The notes: a model not told the origin generated them from the letters alone. DNA of 10,199 nucleotides from Rhodospirillaceae bacterium (GCA_002711555.1 PARQ01000009.1:166574-176772), one strand, 5' to 3'; shown: positions 1-8,181, numbered from the stretch's first letter. Program-made: numbers and translations.

Positions 1-37
1 AAAATCTCACCATCTGCCTGAAAGATCCATGATTTGA
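1..37 (+). CDS. Possible 3' end of an upstream gene cut by the window edge
   Basis: The frame beginning at base 2 is open from the left edge to a TGA at 35-37. That TGA overlaps the TTG start of the next gene as TTGA, the stop-start overlap common in coupled operons. The other two frames also end within the first 32 bases, so the choice of frame is an inference. In EmrAB-type systems the gene before the DHA2 exporter usually encodes the HlyD-like membrane fusion subunit, but eleven codons cannot confirm that here. Confidence 0.3.
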   Translation, partial: KSHHLPERSMI

Positions 38-1557
38 AAATCATTAAAGATAGAAAAGTTACGAAGGGAAGCTCTACACACATCTTATTCTTAACGATTG
101 GTGTATGCCTTGCTTCAGGAATGCAGTCGATGGATACTTTCCTATCTGGCATTGCCTTGCCCAAAATGATGGGCAGCTTCTCTACCTCTCACGATGAAAT
201 TTCTTGGGTCCTAACCGCGTACCTCATTGCTGTCGCTGTTTTTACCCCACTCACGGCTTGGCTGGGACGTCGTTTTGGGCGCAAGCGAGTGCTTCTAACC
301 GGCATAGTAGGTTTCGTAGTTGCTTCAACATTTGCAGGACGTTCTGAGAACTTATTAGAGATCGTGGCCTGTAGGTTCGTACAAGGAGTTTTTGGTGCCC
401 CGCTAGTGCCGGTTGCTCAGCAAATCTTGTTAGATGCTTGGCCCAAGGAACGCCATAATATTGCACTTGGCTGGTTCAGTGTAGGCATGATGGTAGGTCT
501 GATTGTTGGCCCAGTTCTAGGCGGTTTCCTAACCGAGTTTTATAGTTGGCGTTGGAACTACTACGTCAATATACCAGGCGGCCTTACTGCGTTCGTACTT
601 ATATTTTTTTTTGTTAGTGAGAACGAGCCTGATAAAACTCGTAATTTTGATCTTACAGGTTTTCTCCTTCTGGGAACCTTTCTAATTTGCCTTCAGTGGG
701 TACTGGACCGCGGCCAAAATCAGTCGTGGTTTCAATCAAATGAAATAATAATAGCCGCGGCAGTCGCAGGCTGTGCTCTGTATCTATTTATAATTCATAT
801 CTTTACTGCGCGTCGACCGTTCGTCGACCCCGCACTCTTCAAAGACCGTAACTTTACGATTTGTTCATCATATTTAATTCTTAATGGTGTTATGATGTTT
901 GGCTTCATCGCACTATTTCCCGCTTTGCTGCAAAACTACATGGGCTATCCAGTACTTGACTCTGGATTAATTCTTACCCCACGGGGTATTGCGACCATGT
1001 TTGCTTCAGTTTTTGTTGGGCATATTCTAGCCCGGATAGGCCCAAAACCGCTGATATTTGCTGCAAGTATTCTAATGGGCACCTCGTTCTTTTTCCTCGC
1101 ACGTATTACACCAGACATAGATCCAACTAGTTTAGTCTTCTTTATTTCGCTTCAAGGAGTCAGCTTCGGTTTCTTCTCAACAACTTTAACTGCCTCGGCC
1201 TATTCTAATTTACCAAATGAGTTACGACCTGATGCCACAGCTTTTCAAGCATTATCGAGGCGTATCGGCGCAAGCATAGGAGTTTCAGTTCTTGTTGCTC
1301 AACTTCTTCGGTATCAACAGACTAATCGTTCGATGCTCGGCGAAAATATATCACCATATAACGACCGTTTTCGCCACATGGCACTGCCCGACGACTTAAA
1401 TATGCTAGACCAATCTGGACTTCACGCATTTGGGAAAATGATTAACGAACAGGCAGAATTTATAGCATTCTTAGATTGCTTCAATTTTCTCGTTTGGGTT
1501 TGCTTATTCACGGCTGTAGGCGCTTTTTTTATTAAATCTACAAAGAAAAAAGCATGA
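34..1557 (+). CDS. DHA2-family (EmrB/QacA-like) MFS drug/metabolite exporter, about 14 TM segments
   Basis: Inner-membrane proton-driven exporter of the DHA2 branch of the major facilitator superfamily. The 507 residues match the usual EmrB length of about 510. Visible landmarks are Asp34 in the first membrane helix (MDTFLSGIALP, the D1-type motif), motif A at 78-85 (GRRFGRKR), the antiporter motif C at 151-164 (GMMVGLIVGPVLGG), and the WRWNYYVNIPGG segment at 172-183 typical of EmrB relatives. Hydrophobic helices continue to the C-terminus, which ends in a short Lys-rich tail. The start is TTG at 34: an in-frame TGA at 19-21 excludes anything earlier, and no in-frame ATG lies close by. A weak GAAAG sits about 9 nt upstream. 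In EmrAB-type pumps a fusion protein is encoded just upstream, which would lie outside the window. The substrate cannot be told from sequence. Confidence 0.9.
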   Translation: MKIIKDRKVTKGSSTHILFLTIGVCLASGMQSMDTFLSGIALPKMMGSFSTSHDEISWVLTAYLIAVAVFTPLTAWLGRRFGRKRVLLTGIVGFVVASTFAGRSENLLEIVACRFVQGVFGAPLVPVAQQILLDAWPKERHNIALGWFSVGMMVGLIVGPVLGGFLTEFYSWRWNYYVNIPGGLTAFVLIFFFVSENEPDKTRNFDLTGFLLLGTFLICLQWVLDRGQNQSWFQSNEIIIAAAVAGCALYLFIIHIFTARRPFVDPALFKDRNFTICSSYLILNGVMMFGFIALFPALLQNYMGYPVLDSGLILTPRGIATMFASVFVGHILARIGPKPLIFAASILMGTSFFFLARITPDIDPTSLVFFISLQGVSFGFFSTTLTASAYSNLPNELRPDATAFQALSRRIGASIGVSVLVAQLLRYQQTNRSMLGENISPYNDRFRHMALPDDLNMLDQSGLHAFGKMINEQAEFIAFLDCFNFLVWVCLFTAVGAFFIKSTKKKA

Positions 1558-1570
1558 TAATCTTTTTCCA

Positions 1571-1605
1571 TCCGCACTAGTAAGATATGCGACTCTGGGT
1601 GCGGA
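1571..1605 (+). terminator. Weak inverted repeat after the MFS gene
   Basis: TCCGCAC at 1571-1577 and GTGCGGA at 1599-1605 form a perfect 7-bp stem around a 21-nt loop, 13 bases after the exporter stop codon. No run of T follows directly; the next T-rich stretch starts near 1619. It may be a poor terminator or an mRNA-stabilising hairpin between the two plus-strand genes. Confidence 0.3.
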
Positions 1606-1681
1606 ATTAACAAATAAACTTTGCTTTTTGAAAGACGCTAGGGTGATTAATTGTGAATAACTACAACACTACCGACCTTCT

Positions 1682-2758
1682 ATGACCCTAATCTTATCTA
1701 ATGACCAAGTTGCGCAGTTGTTGAATATAAAAGATGTGATCCATGTGCTTGAGGAAGGATATCGCCAGGCAGCAGCGGGACAAGCAATTCTCGGTTCACG
1801 AGCCGACTTGAATACAATTACGTCACATCCAGACTCTGTCTACCAATTAAAGTCTATGAGTTCGGTTGCCCCCAGTTTAGGTGTTGGGGCAGTGCGTATA
1901 AATTCCGACATACTCTCCTATCCGACTATTAAAGGAAAGGTTCGGCGTCAAAAAATTCCACTCGCACCCGGCAATCGATGGACGGGGTTAGTATTACTTT
2001 TCAGCACCGAAACGGGGGAACCGTTAATGATATTTCCTGATGGCGTGATGCAACGCCTCAGAGTGGCTGGAACGAGTGCCCTAGGCGCAAAATATATGGC
2101 CCGGTCAGACGCCGAAACCGTCGCCCTGATTGGGTCAGGGTGGCAAGCGGGAGCCCAGGTCATCGCTATTTCTGCTATAAGGAATATCAAAAACTTTAGG
2201 GTTTACAGCATAACTCCTCAAAATTGCAAAGTCTTCTGTGAAGCAATGTCGCAAGAGATAGAAATTGACATGGAGCCTTTTGAGGATGTCAGTGATGCTG
2301 TGGCAAAAAGTGATGTTGTACTTTGCGCAACAAATTCAAATGAAAATGTTTTACTTTATGATCATGTCGAACCAGGTATGCATATAAGTTCTATTCGAGA
2401 TAATGAAATCGCTTTAGAAGCAATCAGAAATGCTAATGTTACCGCGATGCATGACACAAAAAGCATGGACTTTGAAAACTACGACAGCACTCACGGCCTG
2501 GTAACTAAGGACCAAGAAAAAGAAGCGGGTAACGATCCGCATATGAACTACCTGCGCAGCGTCCCCACATTACCGGACCTCATAACGAAAAAAGCTTGCG
2601 GTCGTGTTTCTGATGAGGAGGTAACGTGTTTCCTCAACTATCGCGGCCTTGCACTTCAATTTGCCGTATGCGGTGCGCTACTCTACAAAAAAGCGAAAGA
2701 AAGGAAAATCGGAAATGTATTGCCAACTGAATGGTTTACTGAGGATGTTCTTCCTTAA
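1682..2758 (+). CDS. Ornithine cyclodeaminase / mu-crystallin family NAD(P)-dependent enzyme
   Basis: A 358-residue member of the OCD/mu-crystallin family. Members include ornithine cyclodeaminase, ketimine reductases, alanine and opine-type dehydrogenases, and SbnB of siderophore precursor synthesis. The N-terminal helix (LNIKDVIHVLEEGYRQAAAG) is family-typical, Lys57 lies in the QLKSMSS strand, and Arg127 sits in the QRLRVAGTSALGAKYMA helix. The Rossmann nucleotide loop is GSGWQAGA at 151-158. DVVLCATNSNENVL (211-224) and the C-terminal GRVSDEEVTCFLNYRGLALQ segment follow the family order. The start is the first ATG after an in-frame TAA at 1658-1660; no clear Shine-Dalgarno precedes it. 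It lies 124 nt after the exporter gene on the same strand, so the exporter might export its product, but that is inference. The reaction cannot be assigned within the family. Confidence 0.88.
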   Translation: MTLILSNDQVAQLLNIKDVIHVLEEGYRQAAAGQAILGSRADLNTITSHPDSVYQLKSMSSVAPSLGVGAVRINSDILSYPTIKGKVRRQKIPLAPGNRWTGLVLLFSTETGEPLMIFPDGVMQRLRVAGTSALGAKYMARSDAETVALIGSGWQAGAQVIAISAIRNIKNFRVYSITPQNCKVFCEAMSQEIEIDMEPFEDVSDAVAKSDVVLCATNSNENVLLYDHVEPGMHISSIRDNEIALEAIRNANVTAMHDTKSMDFENYDSTHGLVTKDQEKEAGNDPHMNYLRSVPTLPDLITKKACGRVSDEEVTCFLNYRGLALQFAVCGALLYKKAKERKIGNVLPTEWFTEDVLP

Positions 2759-2860
2759 CCCATTTACTAGCCTACCAAACCGGAAAAATTCTGTACTATC
2801 TTTCAAAACGCCATAGCATCGAAAAATTACGCACCCTTTTTGAAAACCTTAAGGAGCAAT

Positions 2861-4537
2861 TTAGTGTTTAGAGTTGTACAGAGGCCGAAAGCGGTTCAAG
2901 GCGGCATTCATCACGATCACTGGTATTACACCAGTCACAACTATTGCTAGAGCAGGCAAAGCAGCCTTCTCCAACATTTCATCTTTTGCAAATTGATATA
3001 CATAGGTTGCTAATGTTTCGAAATCAAAAGGACGCAACAACAACGTCATGGGCAGTTCCTTCATTACATCAACAAAAACCAAGAGACCTCCAGCAATGCA
3101 GGAAAGACGTATCATGGGAAGAATTACCGAACCCATTGTTTGTCCAAAGCCATGCCCAAGGACTCGGCTTGCTTCGATCATGCTTTCCGAAATTCGAGCT
3201 AGACCCGACTTAACAGCACCGTACCCAACAGCCTGGAAACGAACCACACACGCAAAGATCACTAACGCAACGCCACTTGTCAGGCCACCACCATACTCCC
3301 AACCGAATATATCCTTAGAAAATTTCGCGATATAAGTATCTAAGGCACCTCCAGCCGTAACGACACCCACGGCTAGAATAGTGCCCGGAAACGCATATCC
3401 AAAAGACGAAATTGCAGTTAACCGCTGGACAACCAAATTCTTGTTGAATGATGCTACCAATCCCATGAACACAGCTGTTGCCACAACTAAACTGGCAACT
3501 GCGCATCCGATTAAAATGGAATTGGTGGCGGCGTTAAACATAGCGTTAGTAAGTGCGGTGGAATGCCCTTCGATAATAAACCCGACGAGAACTGAAACAG
3601 GTGTTACGAACCCCACAGCCACGGGAATAAAACAAAAGAACATACAAAGACCAGCACGCCAGCCAGCCAGCGGCTTTGGTAAAAAAGAGACCGAACTTCG
3701 TGTCGTATCAACAAAACGCCTTTTAGCACGTGCTAATATTTCTACCAGAAGTAGTAGTATGATGAAAAGATAGGCACAGGTTGCAATTTGTGCTGCTGCT
3801 GCCAAGTTATTCATTCCAAGCCAAACATTGAAAATACCAAGAGTAAGTGTTTCGATTGCAAAATATTCTACCGTCCCAAAATCGGATATCGTTTCCATCA
3901 TCACTAATGCTACACCGGCGACTATGGCCGGCCTTGCTAATGGGAGACCAACGGACCAAAACATACTACGACCTGAAATGCGGGCCGCTTCAAAATATGA
4001 TGAAGGTGTAAGCAGGAATGCTGTACGAGCTATAACGTAAACATACGGATACAACACAGCGCTCATAACAAATATCGCACCACCCATAGAACGTATTTCC
4101 GGGAACCAATATTCTCGAGCTGACTGCCAACTGAAGAAATTCCGTAACACACCCTGAACTGGCCCAGCATATTCCAGAAAATCAGTGTAGGTGTAAGCAA
4201 TCAAATATGCGGGAATGGCTGCAGGCAGCAACAAAAGCCATTGACACCATTGCCTACCACAAAATTCATATCTGAAGACAACCCAAGCAGTCGTAACGCC
4301 AAAAAGAAGGCTTAATGCGCCCACACCGGCCATTAATGCGACAGTATTAAAAACGTAACGCGGTAGAACTGTTGTAAATAAATGTTGCCAAAGACCATCG
4401 CTGTCACCCGCTGCTGTCACTAAGACCGCTACAACCGGTGTGAAAAATGAGGCGGCAATTAGGATAGCTGCTATCGCCCAGAGGTTGACCCGTCCTTTTT
4501 TACCCTCTGCAGTCGATGTTCTGATGACAGCTACCAC
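2861..4537 (-). CDS. Ferric iron ABC transporter permease, FbpB/SfuB type (two fused permease domains)
   Basis: Inner-membrane permease of an Fe(3+) ABC importer. At 558 residues it has the double-domain layout of FbpB/SfuB/FutB. Two halves each carry a binding-protein-dependent permease domain with an EAA cytoplasmic loop that contacts the ATPase: EAARISGRSMFWSVGLPLAR at 183-202 and EASRVLGHGFGQTMGSVILP at 455-474. The segment MKELPMTLLLRPF at 492-504 is characteristic of iron permeases. The chosen start is GTG at 4537-4535, which overlaps the stop of the upstream binding-protein gene by 7 nt (GTGGTAG) and so implies translational coupling. It needs an ATPase partner, and none is encoded in this window. 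Downstream it converges on the OCD-family gene across about 100 bp with no obvious terminator. Confidence 0.93.
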   Translation of the reverse strand: MVAVIRTSTAEGKKGRVNLWAIAAILIAASFFTPVVAVLVTAAGDSDGLWQHLFTTVLPRYVFNTVALMAGVGALSLLFGVTTAWVVFRYEFCGRQWCQWLLLLPAAIPAYLIAYTYTDFLEYAGPVQGVLRNFFSWQSAREYWFPEIRSMGGAIFVMSAVLYPYVYVIARTAFLLTPSSYFEAARISGRSMFWSVGLPLARPAIVAGVALVMMETISDFGTVEYFAIETLTLGIFNVWLGMNNLAAAAQIATCAYLFIILLLLVEILARAKRRFVDTTRSSVSFLPKPLAGWRAGLCMFFCFIPVAVGFVTPVSVLVGFIIEGHSTALTNAMFNAATNSILIGCAVASLVVATAVFMGLVASFNKNLVVQRLTAISSFGYAFPGTILAVGVVTAGGALDTYIAKFSKDIFGWEYGGGLTSGVALVIFACVVRFQAVGYGAVKSGLARISESMIEASRVLGHGFGQTMGSVILPMIRLSCIAGGLLVFVDVMKELPMTLLLRPFDFETLATYVYQFAKDEMLEKAALPALAIVVTGVIPVIVMNAALNRFRPLYNSKH

Positions 4538-6543
4538 CCTACCCGATCAATTACCTTTTGGGCCTCTGGCGCACGCTTTGCAATCATCAGTATCGGCATT
4601 TTGTGCTCGCGAAACGTACCCCATGTATTCAATTCGGAAGACAGAGGGACTGCCGCATTGACCGGATACTCAAAATTTATTGCCCCGTACAGCTGCTGTG
4701 CTTGTTTAGATGTAAGAAATTCTAGAAACCGAACCGCCTCTTTATAATTTTTTGAATATTTAGCTATCCCACCACCAGAAATATTCACGTGTGAACCTCT
4801 GTCATTTTGATTAGGAAATATTAGGTTTACTGAATCTGCCCATTTTCTATGCTCTAATTTTTCTGAATGCTTGAGTTTTCCAAAGTAATAATTGTTTATG
4901 ATTGCAATATCGCAGACACCCTCATAAATGCCTTTTATCTGAGCACGATCATTTCCCTGCGGCCTCCTGGCCAAATTAGAAACAACTCCCTTTGCCCACG
5001 TCTCCGCTGCTGCAACGCCAGAGGTGTATATTATAGATGCTATTAAACCCCGGTTATAAACATGACTGCCGGGCCTCGAACAAATTCGACCCCGCCATTT
5101 CGGGTCAGCTAAATCTTCATATCGTGCAATACCTGCTGCATCCCGAGCGTTTTTGGATACCGCTACTATCCTTGCGCGCTTGGAAAAACCAAACCATCTG
5201 TTTTCAGGGTCGCGCAGGTGCGCTGGTATATTTGCCTCCAGTGTTTCTGATTTCACCGGCTTTAACAATTTTTTATCCGCATAGACATACAGCCTTGCAA
5301 TATCAACAGTGAGGATCACATCCGCTGGACTTCTGGGCCCCTCCGCCTGCAGGCGCTGCGCCAGCCCTTTGGACGCATAAACCACATTTATTTTCGTGCC
5401 GGTTTTATTTTTATAAGCCTCTAAAAAAGGCTTTATTAAAAATGGCTGACGATGAGAATAAATATTCAGTTCGGCGGCTAAGGCGTTCCCGAAAAAAAAG
5501 AGCCCTCCAAATATCGACACGGTCAATAAAACCCCGCCTACAAATCCTGAGCGACGGGACACTGCCTTCAAAAATTGAACCATTCTTTTTGAATCCTTTT
5601 TCAAAATTTTTACAATTACGTTTGCCGACGTCGTAAATGGTAGAAAATATAGTGAGGACAAGTCATGCTGATTTCCATTCACAACTCCGAACTTAAGTTT
5701 TTGTTTTTTGCCTGCTAGCATTAGCGTTCCAAACATTCCATCCCAAATTGCTAAGGCGACCCCGAAATTTCGATCAAAATGCTCCCTATCTGTGGAGTGG
5801 TGGATCTGATGCTGAGCCGGAGAAATCAATAGCCTTTCCACAAACCGTCCGTATGAAATCCATATATGGGAATGGCGCAGATTTGAACCTACGGCGTTAA
5901 ATACAAACAAAAAAGCATTCGCGCCCAAAATAGTTAAAAGATCTGCACGGTCACCAAAGAAAAACAAGAAGAAAGATATAGTTACTGCTTGGACTAGGAT
6001 TGTGCGTAAAGTAAAGAATAATGCCTCAATTGGATGTGCCCGAAAAACAGTAAACGGAGTGAGCGTTTCGGCCGAATGATGGACCTGATGAAAGGCCCAT
6101 AAAAAGGAATATCGGTGGAGAGCCCTATGCAGAACATATTTTGTAAAATCATCTAATAAGAATACCGTTAACGTAAAAACTAGGCCTATTGTTAAATCGG
6201 TTGAATCAACCCACAGTAAAGTACGGCCATCAAATATTAAGTGTAATGTCTCGAAAAGCACGGTGGCAAGGGCGAGCTTGGATATAAGTAACGGCGCAAT
6301 CCCCAGAAACAACGCTTGGTTTACAGCCATCAACTTAAAATCTGCCTTAGCGGAGTCAGACAACCAAATTTTAATTGAAAATAGTTCTGCTAAGGCACTT
6401 TTTGGGCGCATTCTGTAAACAAATACTTGTACACCCAAGGCGATCAAGATCGCAGCCAATAAAAACCCTACGAAAATGCGTTTCTGTGGATTAAAGAGAG
6501 GACCGAATAATTCTCTCGCATAATCAAAGAAGAACAGATCCAT
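4531..6543 (-). CDS. Fusion: membrane fatty-acid hydroxylase/sterol desaturase domain + periplasmic Fe(3+)-binding protein (FbpA/FutA-like)
   Basis: One uninterrupted 670-codon frame encodes two proteins that are normally separate. Residues 1 to about 310 are a multi-TM fatty-acid hydroxylase/sterol desaturase-superfamily protein with the di-iron histidine clusters HRALH (139-143), HQVHH (152-156), H224/H226 and HQIHH (245-249). Residues 321-356 form a textbook export signal: positive n-region with Arg330-Arg331, a long hydrophobic core, and an ALA-AE cleavage site near 356. Residues 357-670 (314 aa, full family length) are a ferric-iron binding protein: IYSHRQPFLIKP at the mature N-terminus, SPADVILTVD at 405-414, and the Tyr552-Tyr553 pair (NNYYFG) typical of iron ligation. 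The start is ATG at 6543 with GGGG about 6 nt upstream. It follows the DUF4856-like gene and overlaps the permease gene by 7 nt. An internal ATG (codon 321) could also yield a separate binding protein. Domain calls are firm; whether the product stays fused is unknown. Confidence 0.9.
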   Translation of the reverse strand: MDLFFFDYARELFGPLFNPQKRIFVGFLLAAILIALGVQVFVYRMRPKSALAELFSIKIWLSDSAKADFKLMAVNQALFLGIAPLLISKLALATVLFETLHLIFDGRTLLWVDSTDLTIGLVFTLTVFLLDDFTKYVLHRALHRYSFLWAFHQVHHSAETLTPFTVFRAHPIEALFFTLRTILVQAVTISFFLFFFGDRADLLTILGANAFLFVFNAVGSNLRHSHIWISYGRFVERLLISPAQHQIHHSTDREHFDRNFGVALAIWDGMFGTLMLAGKKQKLKFGVVNGNQHDLSSLYFLPFTTSANVIVKILKKDSKRMVQFLKAVSRRSGFVGGVLLTVSIFGGLFFFGNALAAELNIYSHRQPFLIKPFLEAYKNKTGTKINVVYASKGLAQRLQAEGPRSPADVILTVDIARLYVYADKKLLKPVKSETLEANIPAHLRDPENRWFGFSKRARIVAVSKNARDAAGIARYEDLADPKWRGRICSRPGSHVYNRGLIASIIYTSGVAAAETWAKGVVSNLARRPQGNDRAQIKGIYEGVCDIAIINNYYFGKLKHSEKLEHRKWADSVNLIFPNQNDRGSHVNISGGGIAKYSKNYKEAVRFLEFLTSKQAQQLYGAINFEYPVNAAVPLSSELNTWGTFREHKMPILMIAKRAPEAQKVIDRVGW
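5581..5605 (-). promoter_or_regulatory. Possible internal ribosome binding site and start codon for a stand-alone iron-binding protein
   Basis: Codon 321 of the fusion gene is ATG (5583-5581, minus strand). It sits exactly where an independent FbpA-like precursor would begin, just before the signal peptide. An AAGGA Shine-Dalgarno-like motif lies 10 nt upstream, within the coding sequence. Use of this start would give a 350-residue precursor of ordinary family length. Confidence 0.45.
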
Positions 6544-6551
6544 TTATACCC

Positions 6552-6596
6552 CAGATAAAGAAATGGCGGCTCGACCTCTGTAGGCCGGGCCGCCAT
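6552..6596 (-). terminator. Hairpin between the DUF4856-like gene and the fusion gene; likely partial terminator
   Basis: ATGGCGGC (6563-6570) and GCCGCCAT (6589-6596) form a perfect 8-bp GC-rich stem. Further G-C pairs lie inside it (6572-6573 with 6586-6587, and 6575-6576 with 6583-6584). Read on the minus strand it starts 12 nt after the DUF4856-like stop codon and is followed by TTTCTTTAT, an imperfect T tract. The fusion gene's Shine-Dalgarno follows directly, so partial read-through would let the first gene be expressed more strongly than the transporter. Confidence 0.65.
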
Positions 6597-6608
6597 CTTG
6601 ATTAAGGC

Positions 6609-8054
6609 TTAGTCATTTTCAACTGATTTGCCGCCACCAAGCTTTTTTGCTAGGTCTGCCAAATCGCCAGAAATTGCATTGTTTCGAGCCCGAACCCCGA
6701 ACTCATCAACAAGTAGCTTCTGAACTTTAGCCATGTGCAGCATATACTCGCCCCAAGAGGAGCCTTGACCCCGCACATAGTTACCTTTGCTATCTATATC
6801 TGTGACTTGGCTAAGGTTTGGCATCAGTGGGCCCGCACCAATCATCCTGTTAAGCCTAGTTGCGGTTTCACCGAGATTTTTCTTACCAGTTTGGAGCGCG
6901 AGAGCGAAGCCCTTAAGTTCACCCCAATACTTGATGTATTTGCGAAGTTGTTTCTTGGTGTCGCCGTTTGCTTTAATGATTGTTTGAAGCTTACCCATGG
7001 TCTTATACACTGACCCTGCATATTTGTAGGTCGCTTCCGCTAAAACTTTCTGCCAATTATCACCAATCACTGCTGCATGCTGGCGCAGTTTTGTTCGCTG
7101 CGCATCTGATAATTTCTCACCACCCGCAGACGTAATTAGCTGCCGGCCGTCGATGAAAGCTTTTACAATAGTGTGTAGGTATTTCGTTCCGTTACCCTTC
7201 CCATAAACAGAGGCATCGAAACCTGCCGCGTAGTAAGCAGGACCAAAAGTGTGCTCGGATTTAAGGTCGACCTTTCCGTCTTTATTGTAATCCGCGAACA
7301 TCAGCGCATTCTTTTTTGGCTTTGACTTTTTGCCTTGTTTAGCAATTTCATAAACTTGACGGGGAGTAAGTTTTAAGGCGTGTGCGGGTGCTCCGAAATA
7401 GCCGAACCCTTCATCCCATGAATGTTCTTTACCCGTGTAGTGCTTTCCCTTTTTGTACGGCTTATCATTAGGCTTCTTTCCTGCACTTAACTTTTCATCG
7501 AGATAATTATCGACGGCCTGATTATACATCATGGCCCCCATGATGAATTTGGATATGAGCTGTCCGTAATCGTATCCGTTGGCATAATCCACACCCTTTT
7601 TGGCGGAAGAGGCCTTGTCTATCCAAAATGCAACCAGCTCCGGACCTGTCATATTGCCAGGCATACCAGCGATAGAGCCTTTAAAGGTTTTCCCTGCAAT
7701 ATTTTTTTTCTTCGAAATTTCATCGATTGTGGTTTGTTTAACCACATAGGACCCTTTGGTCTTTGGAGCTATGATCTTGCGCCCTTTGTCCTTACCTTTA
7801 AAGTAAGACATCATCTTGGCTTTTAGCTCTGCATTCGGCTTGCCGTTGCCCTTTGAGGCCAGCTTTTTGAGCGAATCATGAAGTGCGTGCCGAGCGATTT
7901 GGCCAGAATAAGCTACTGAATTTGTTTTCTTACCACTGTACCCCTTAACAGTGACCGGGTATGGTCCATAAACGTCACTGTCGGCTACGGCAGCGGTCGT
8001 GACTATCGCGAATGACAGTCCAACTAAACCGATTAGGTTTCTTGCTTTTAGCAT
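6609..8054 (-). CDS. Secreted DUF4856-like protein, probably part of iron acquisition
   Basis: A 481-residue exported protein. Residues 1-24 are a signal peptide (MLKARN, hydrophobic core, AVA-DS cleavage). The mature part resembles the DUF4856 family by recall: VAYSGQIARHALHDSLKKL near 48-66, HSWDEGFGYFGAP at 211-223, and YWGELKGFALALQ at 376-388. DYNKDGKVD at 255-263 fits a calcium-binding DxNxDGxxD loop. The protein is rich in Lys and Gly. ATG 8054 is supported by the signal peptide and by GAGGA about 7 nt upstream. Function is not established. Its place as first gene before an iron binding protein and permease, behind two operator-like repeats and opposite fur, suggests a role in periplasmic or surface iron capture. 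That role is inference; the family call is from remembered motifs only. Confidence 0.75.
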   Translation of the reverse strand: MLKARNLIGLVGLSFAIVTTAAVADSDVYGPYPVTVKGYSGKKTNSVAYSGQIARHALHDSLKKLASKGNGKPNAELKAKMMSYFKGKDKGRKIIAPKTKGSYVVKQTTIDEISKKKNIAGKTFKGSIAGMPGNMTGPELVAFWIDKASSAKKGVDYANGYDYGQLISKFIMGAMMYNQAVDNYLDEKLSAGKKPNDKPYKKGKHYTGKEHSWDEGFGYFGAPAHALKLTPRQVYEIAKQGKKSKPKKNALMFADYNKDGKVDLKSEHTFGPAYYAAGFDASVYGKGNGTKYLHTIVKAFIDGRQLITSAGGEKLSDAQRTKLRQHAAVIGDNWQKVLAEATYKYAGSVYKTMGKLQTIIKANGDTKKQLRKYIKYWGELKGFALALQTGKKNLGETATRLNRMIGAGPLMPNLSQVTDIDSKGNYVRGQGSSWGEYMLHMAKVQKLLVDEFGVRARNNAISGDLADLAKKLGGGKSVEND

Positions 8055-8142
8055 TTTTAAATCCTCGTCCCAGATTTGTTAAATATAAAGCCACGATGTC
8101 GCAAAAAAACCGCGATCCGAAGACTCGGAAACGGAACACAAT

Positions 8143-8181
8143 TGCGAATGGTTATCAATTGCAAATTTGTCGCACTAAAAA
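8143..8181 (-). promoter_or_regulatory. Operator-like repeat, copy 1 (proximal to the DUF4856-like gene)
   Basis: This 39-bp element matches 34 of 39 positions of a second copy 59 bp further upstream. Its first 21 bp (8143-8163) form an imperfect dyad with TGC and GCA ends. The core TGCGAATGGTTATCA read on the opposite strand (TGATAACCATTCGCA) resembles the 7-1-7 Fur-box layout, TGATAAT-N-ATTATCA, at 11 of 14 arm positions. A Fur-family operator is the likeliest reading given the neighbouring fur gene. Confidence 0.6.

Noticed and set aside
3381..3773. 130-codon plus-strand frame within the permease gene
   Set aside because: Antisense to a clear iron permease with conserved EAA loops; its translation shows no family features.
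4531..6543. Fusion explained by an assembly join or frameshift
   Set aside because: The frame is continuous with consistent coding on both sides and no repeat at the junction, so there is no internal sign of error; reads would still be needed to exclude a missed stop.
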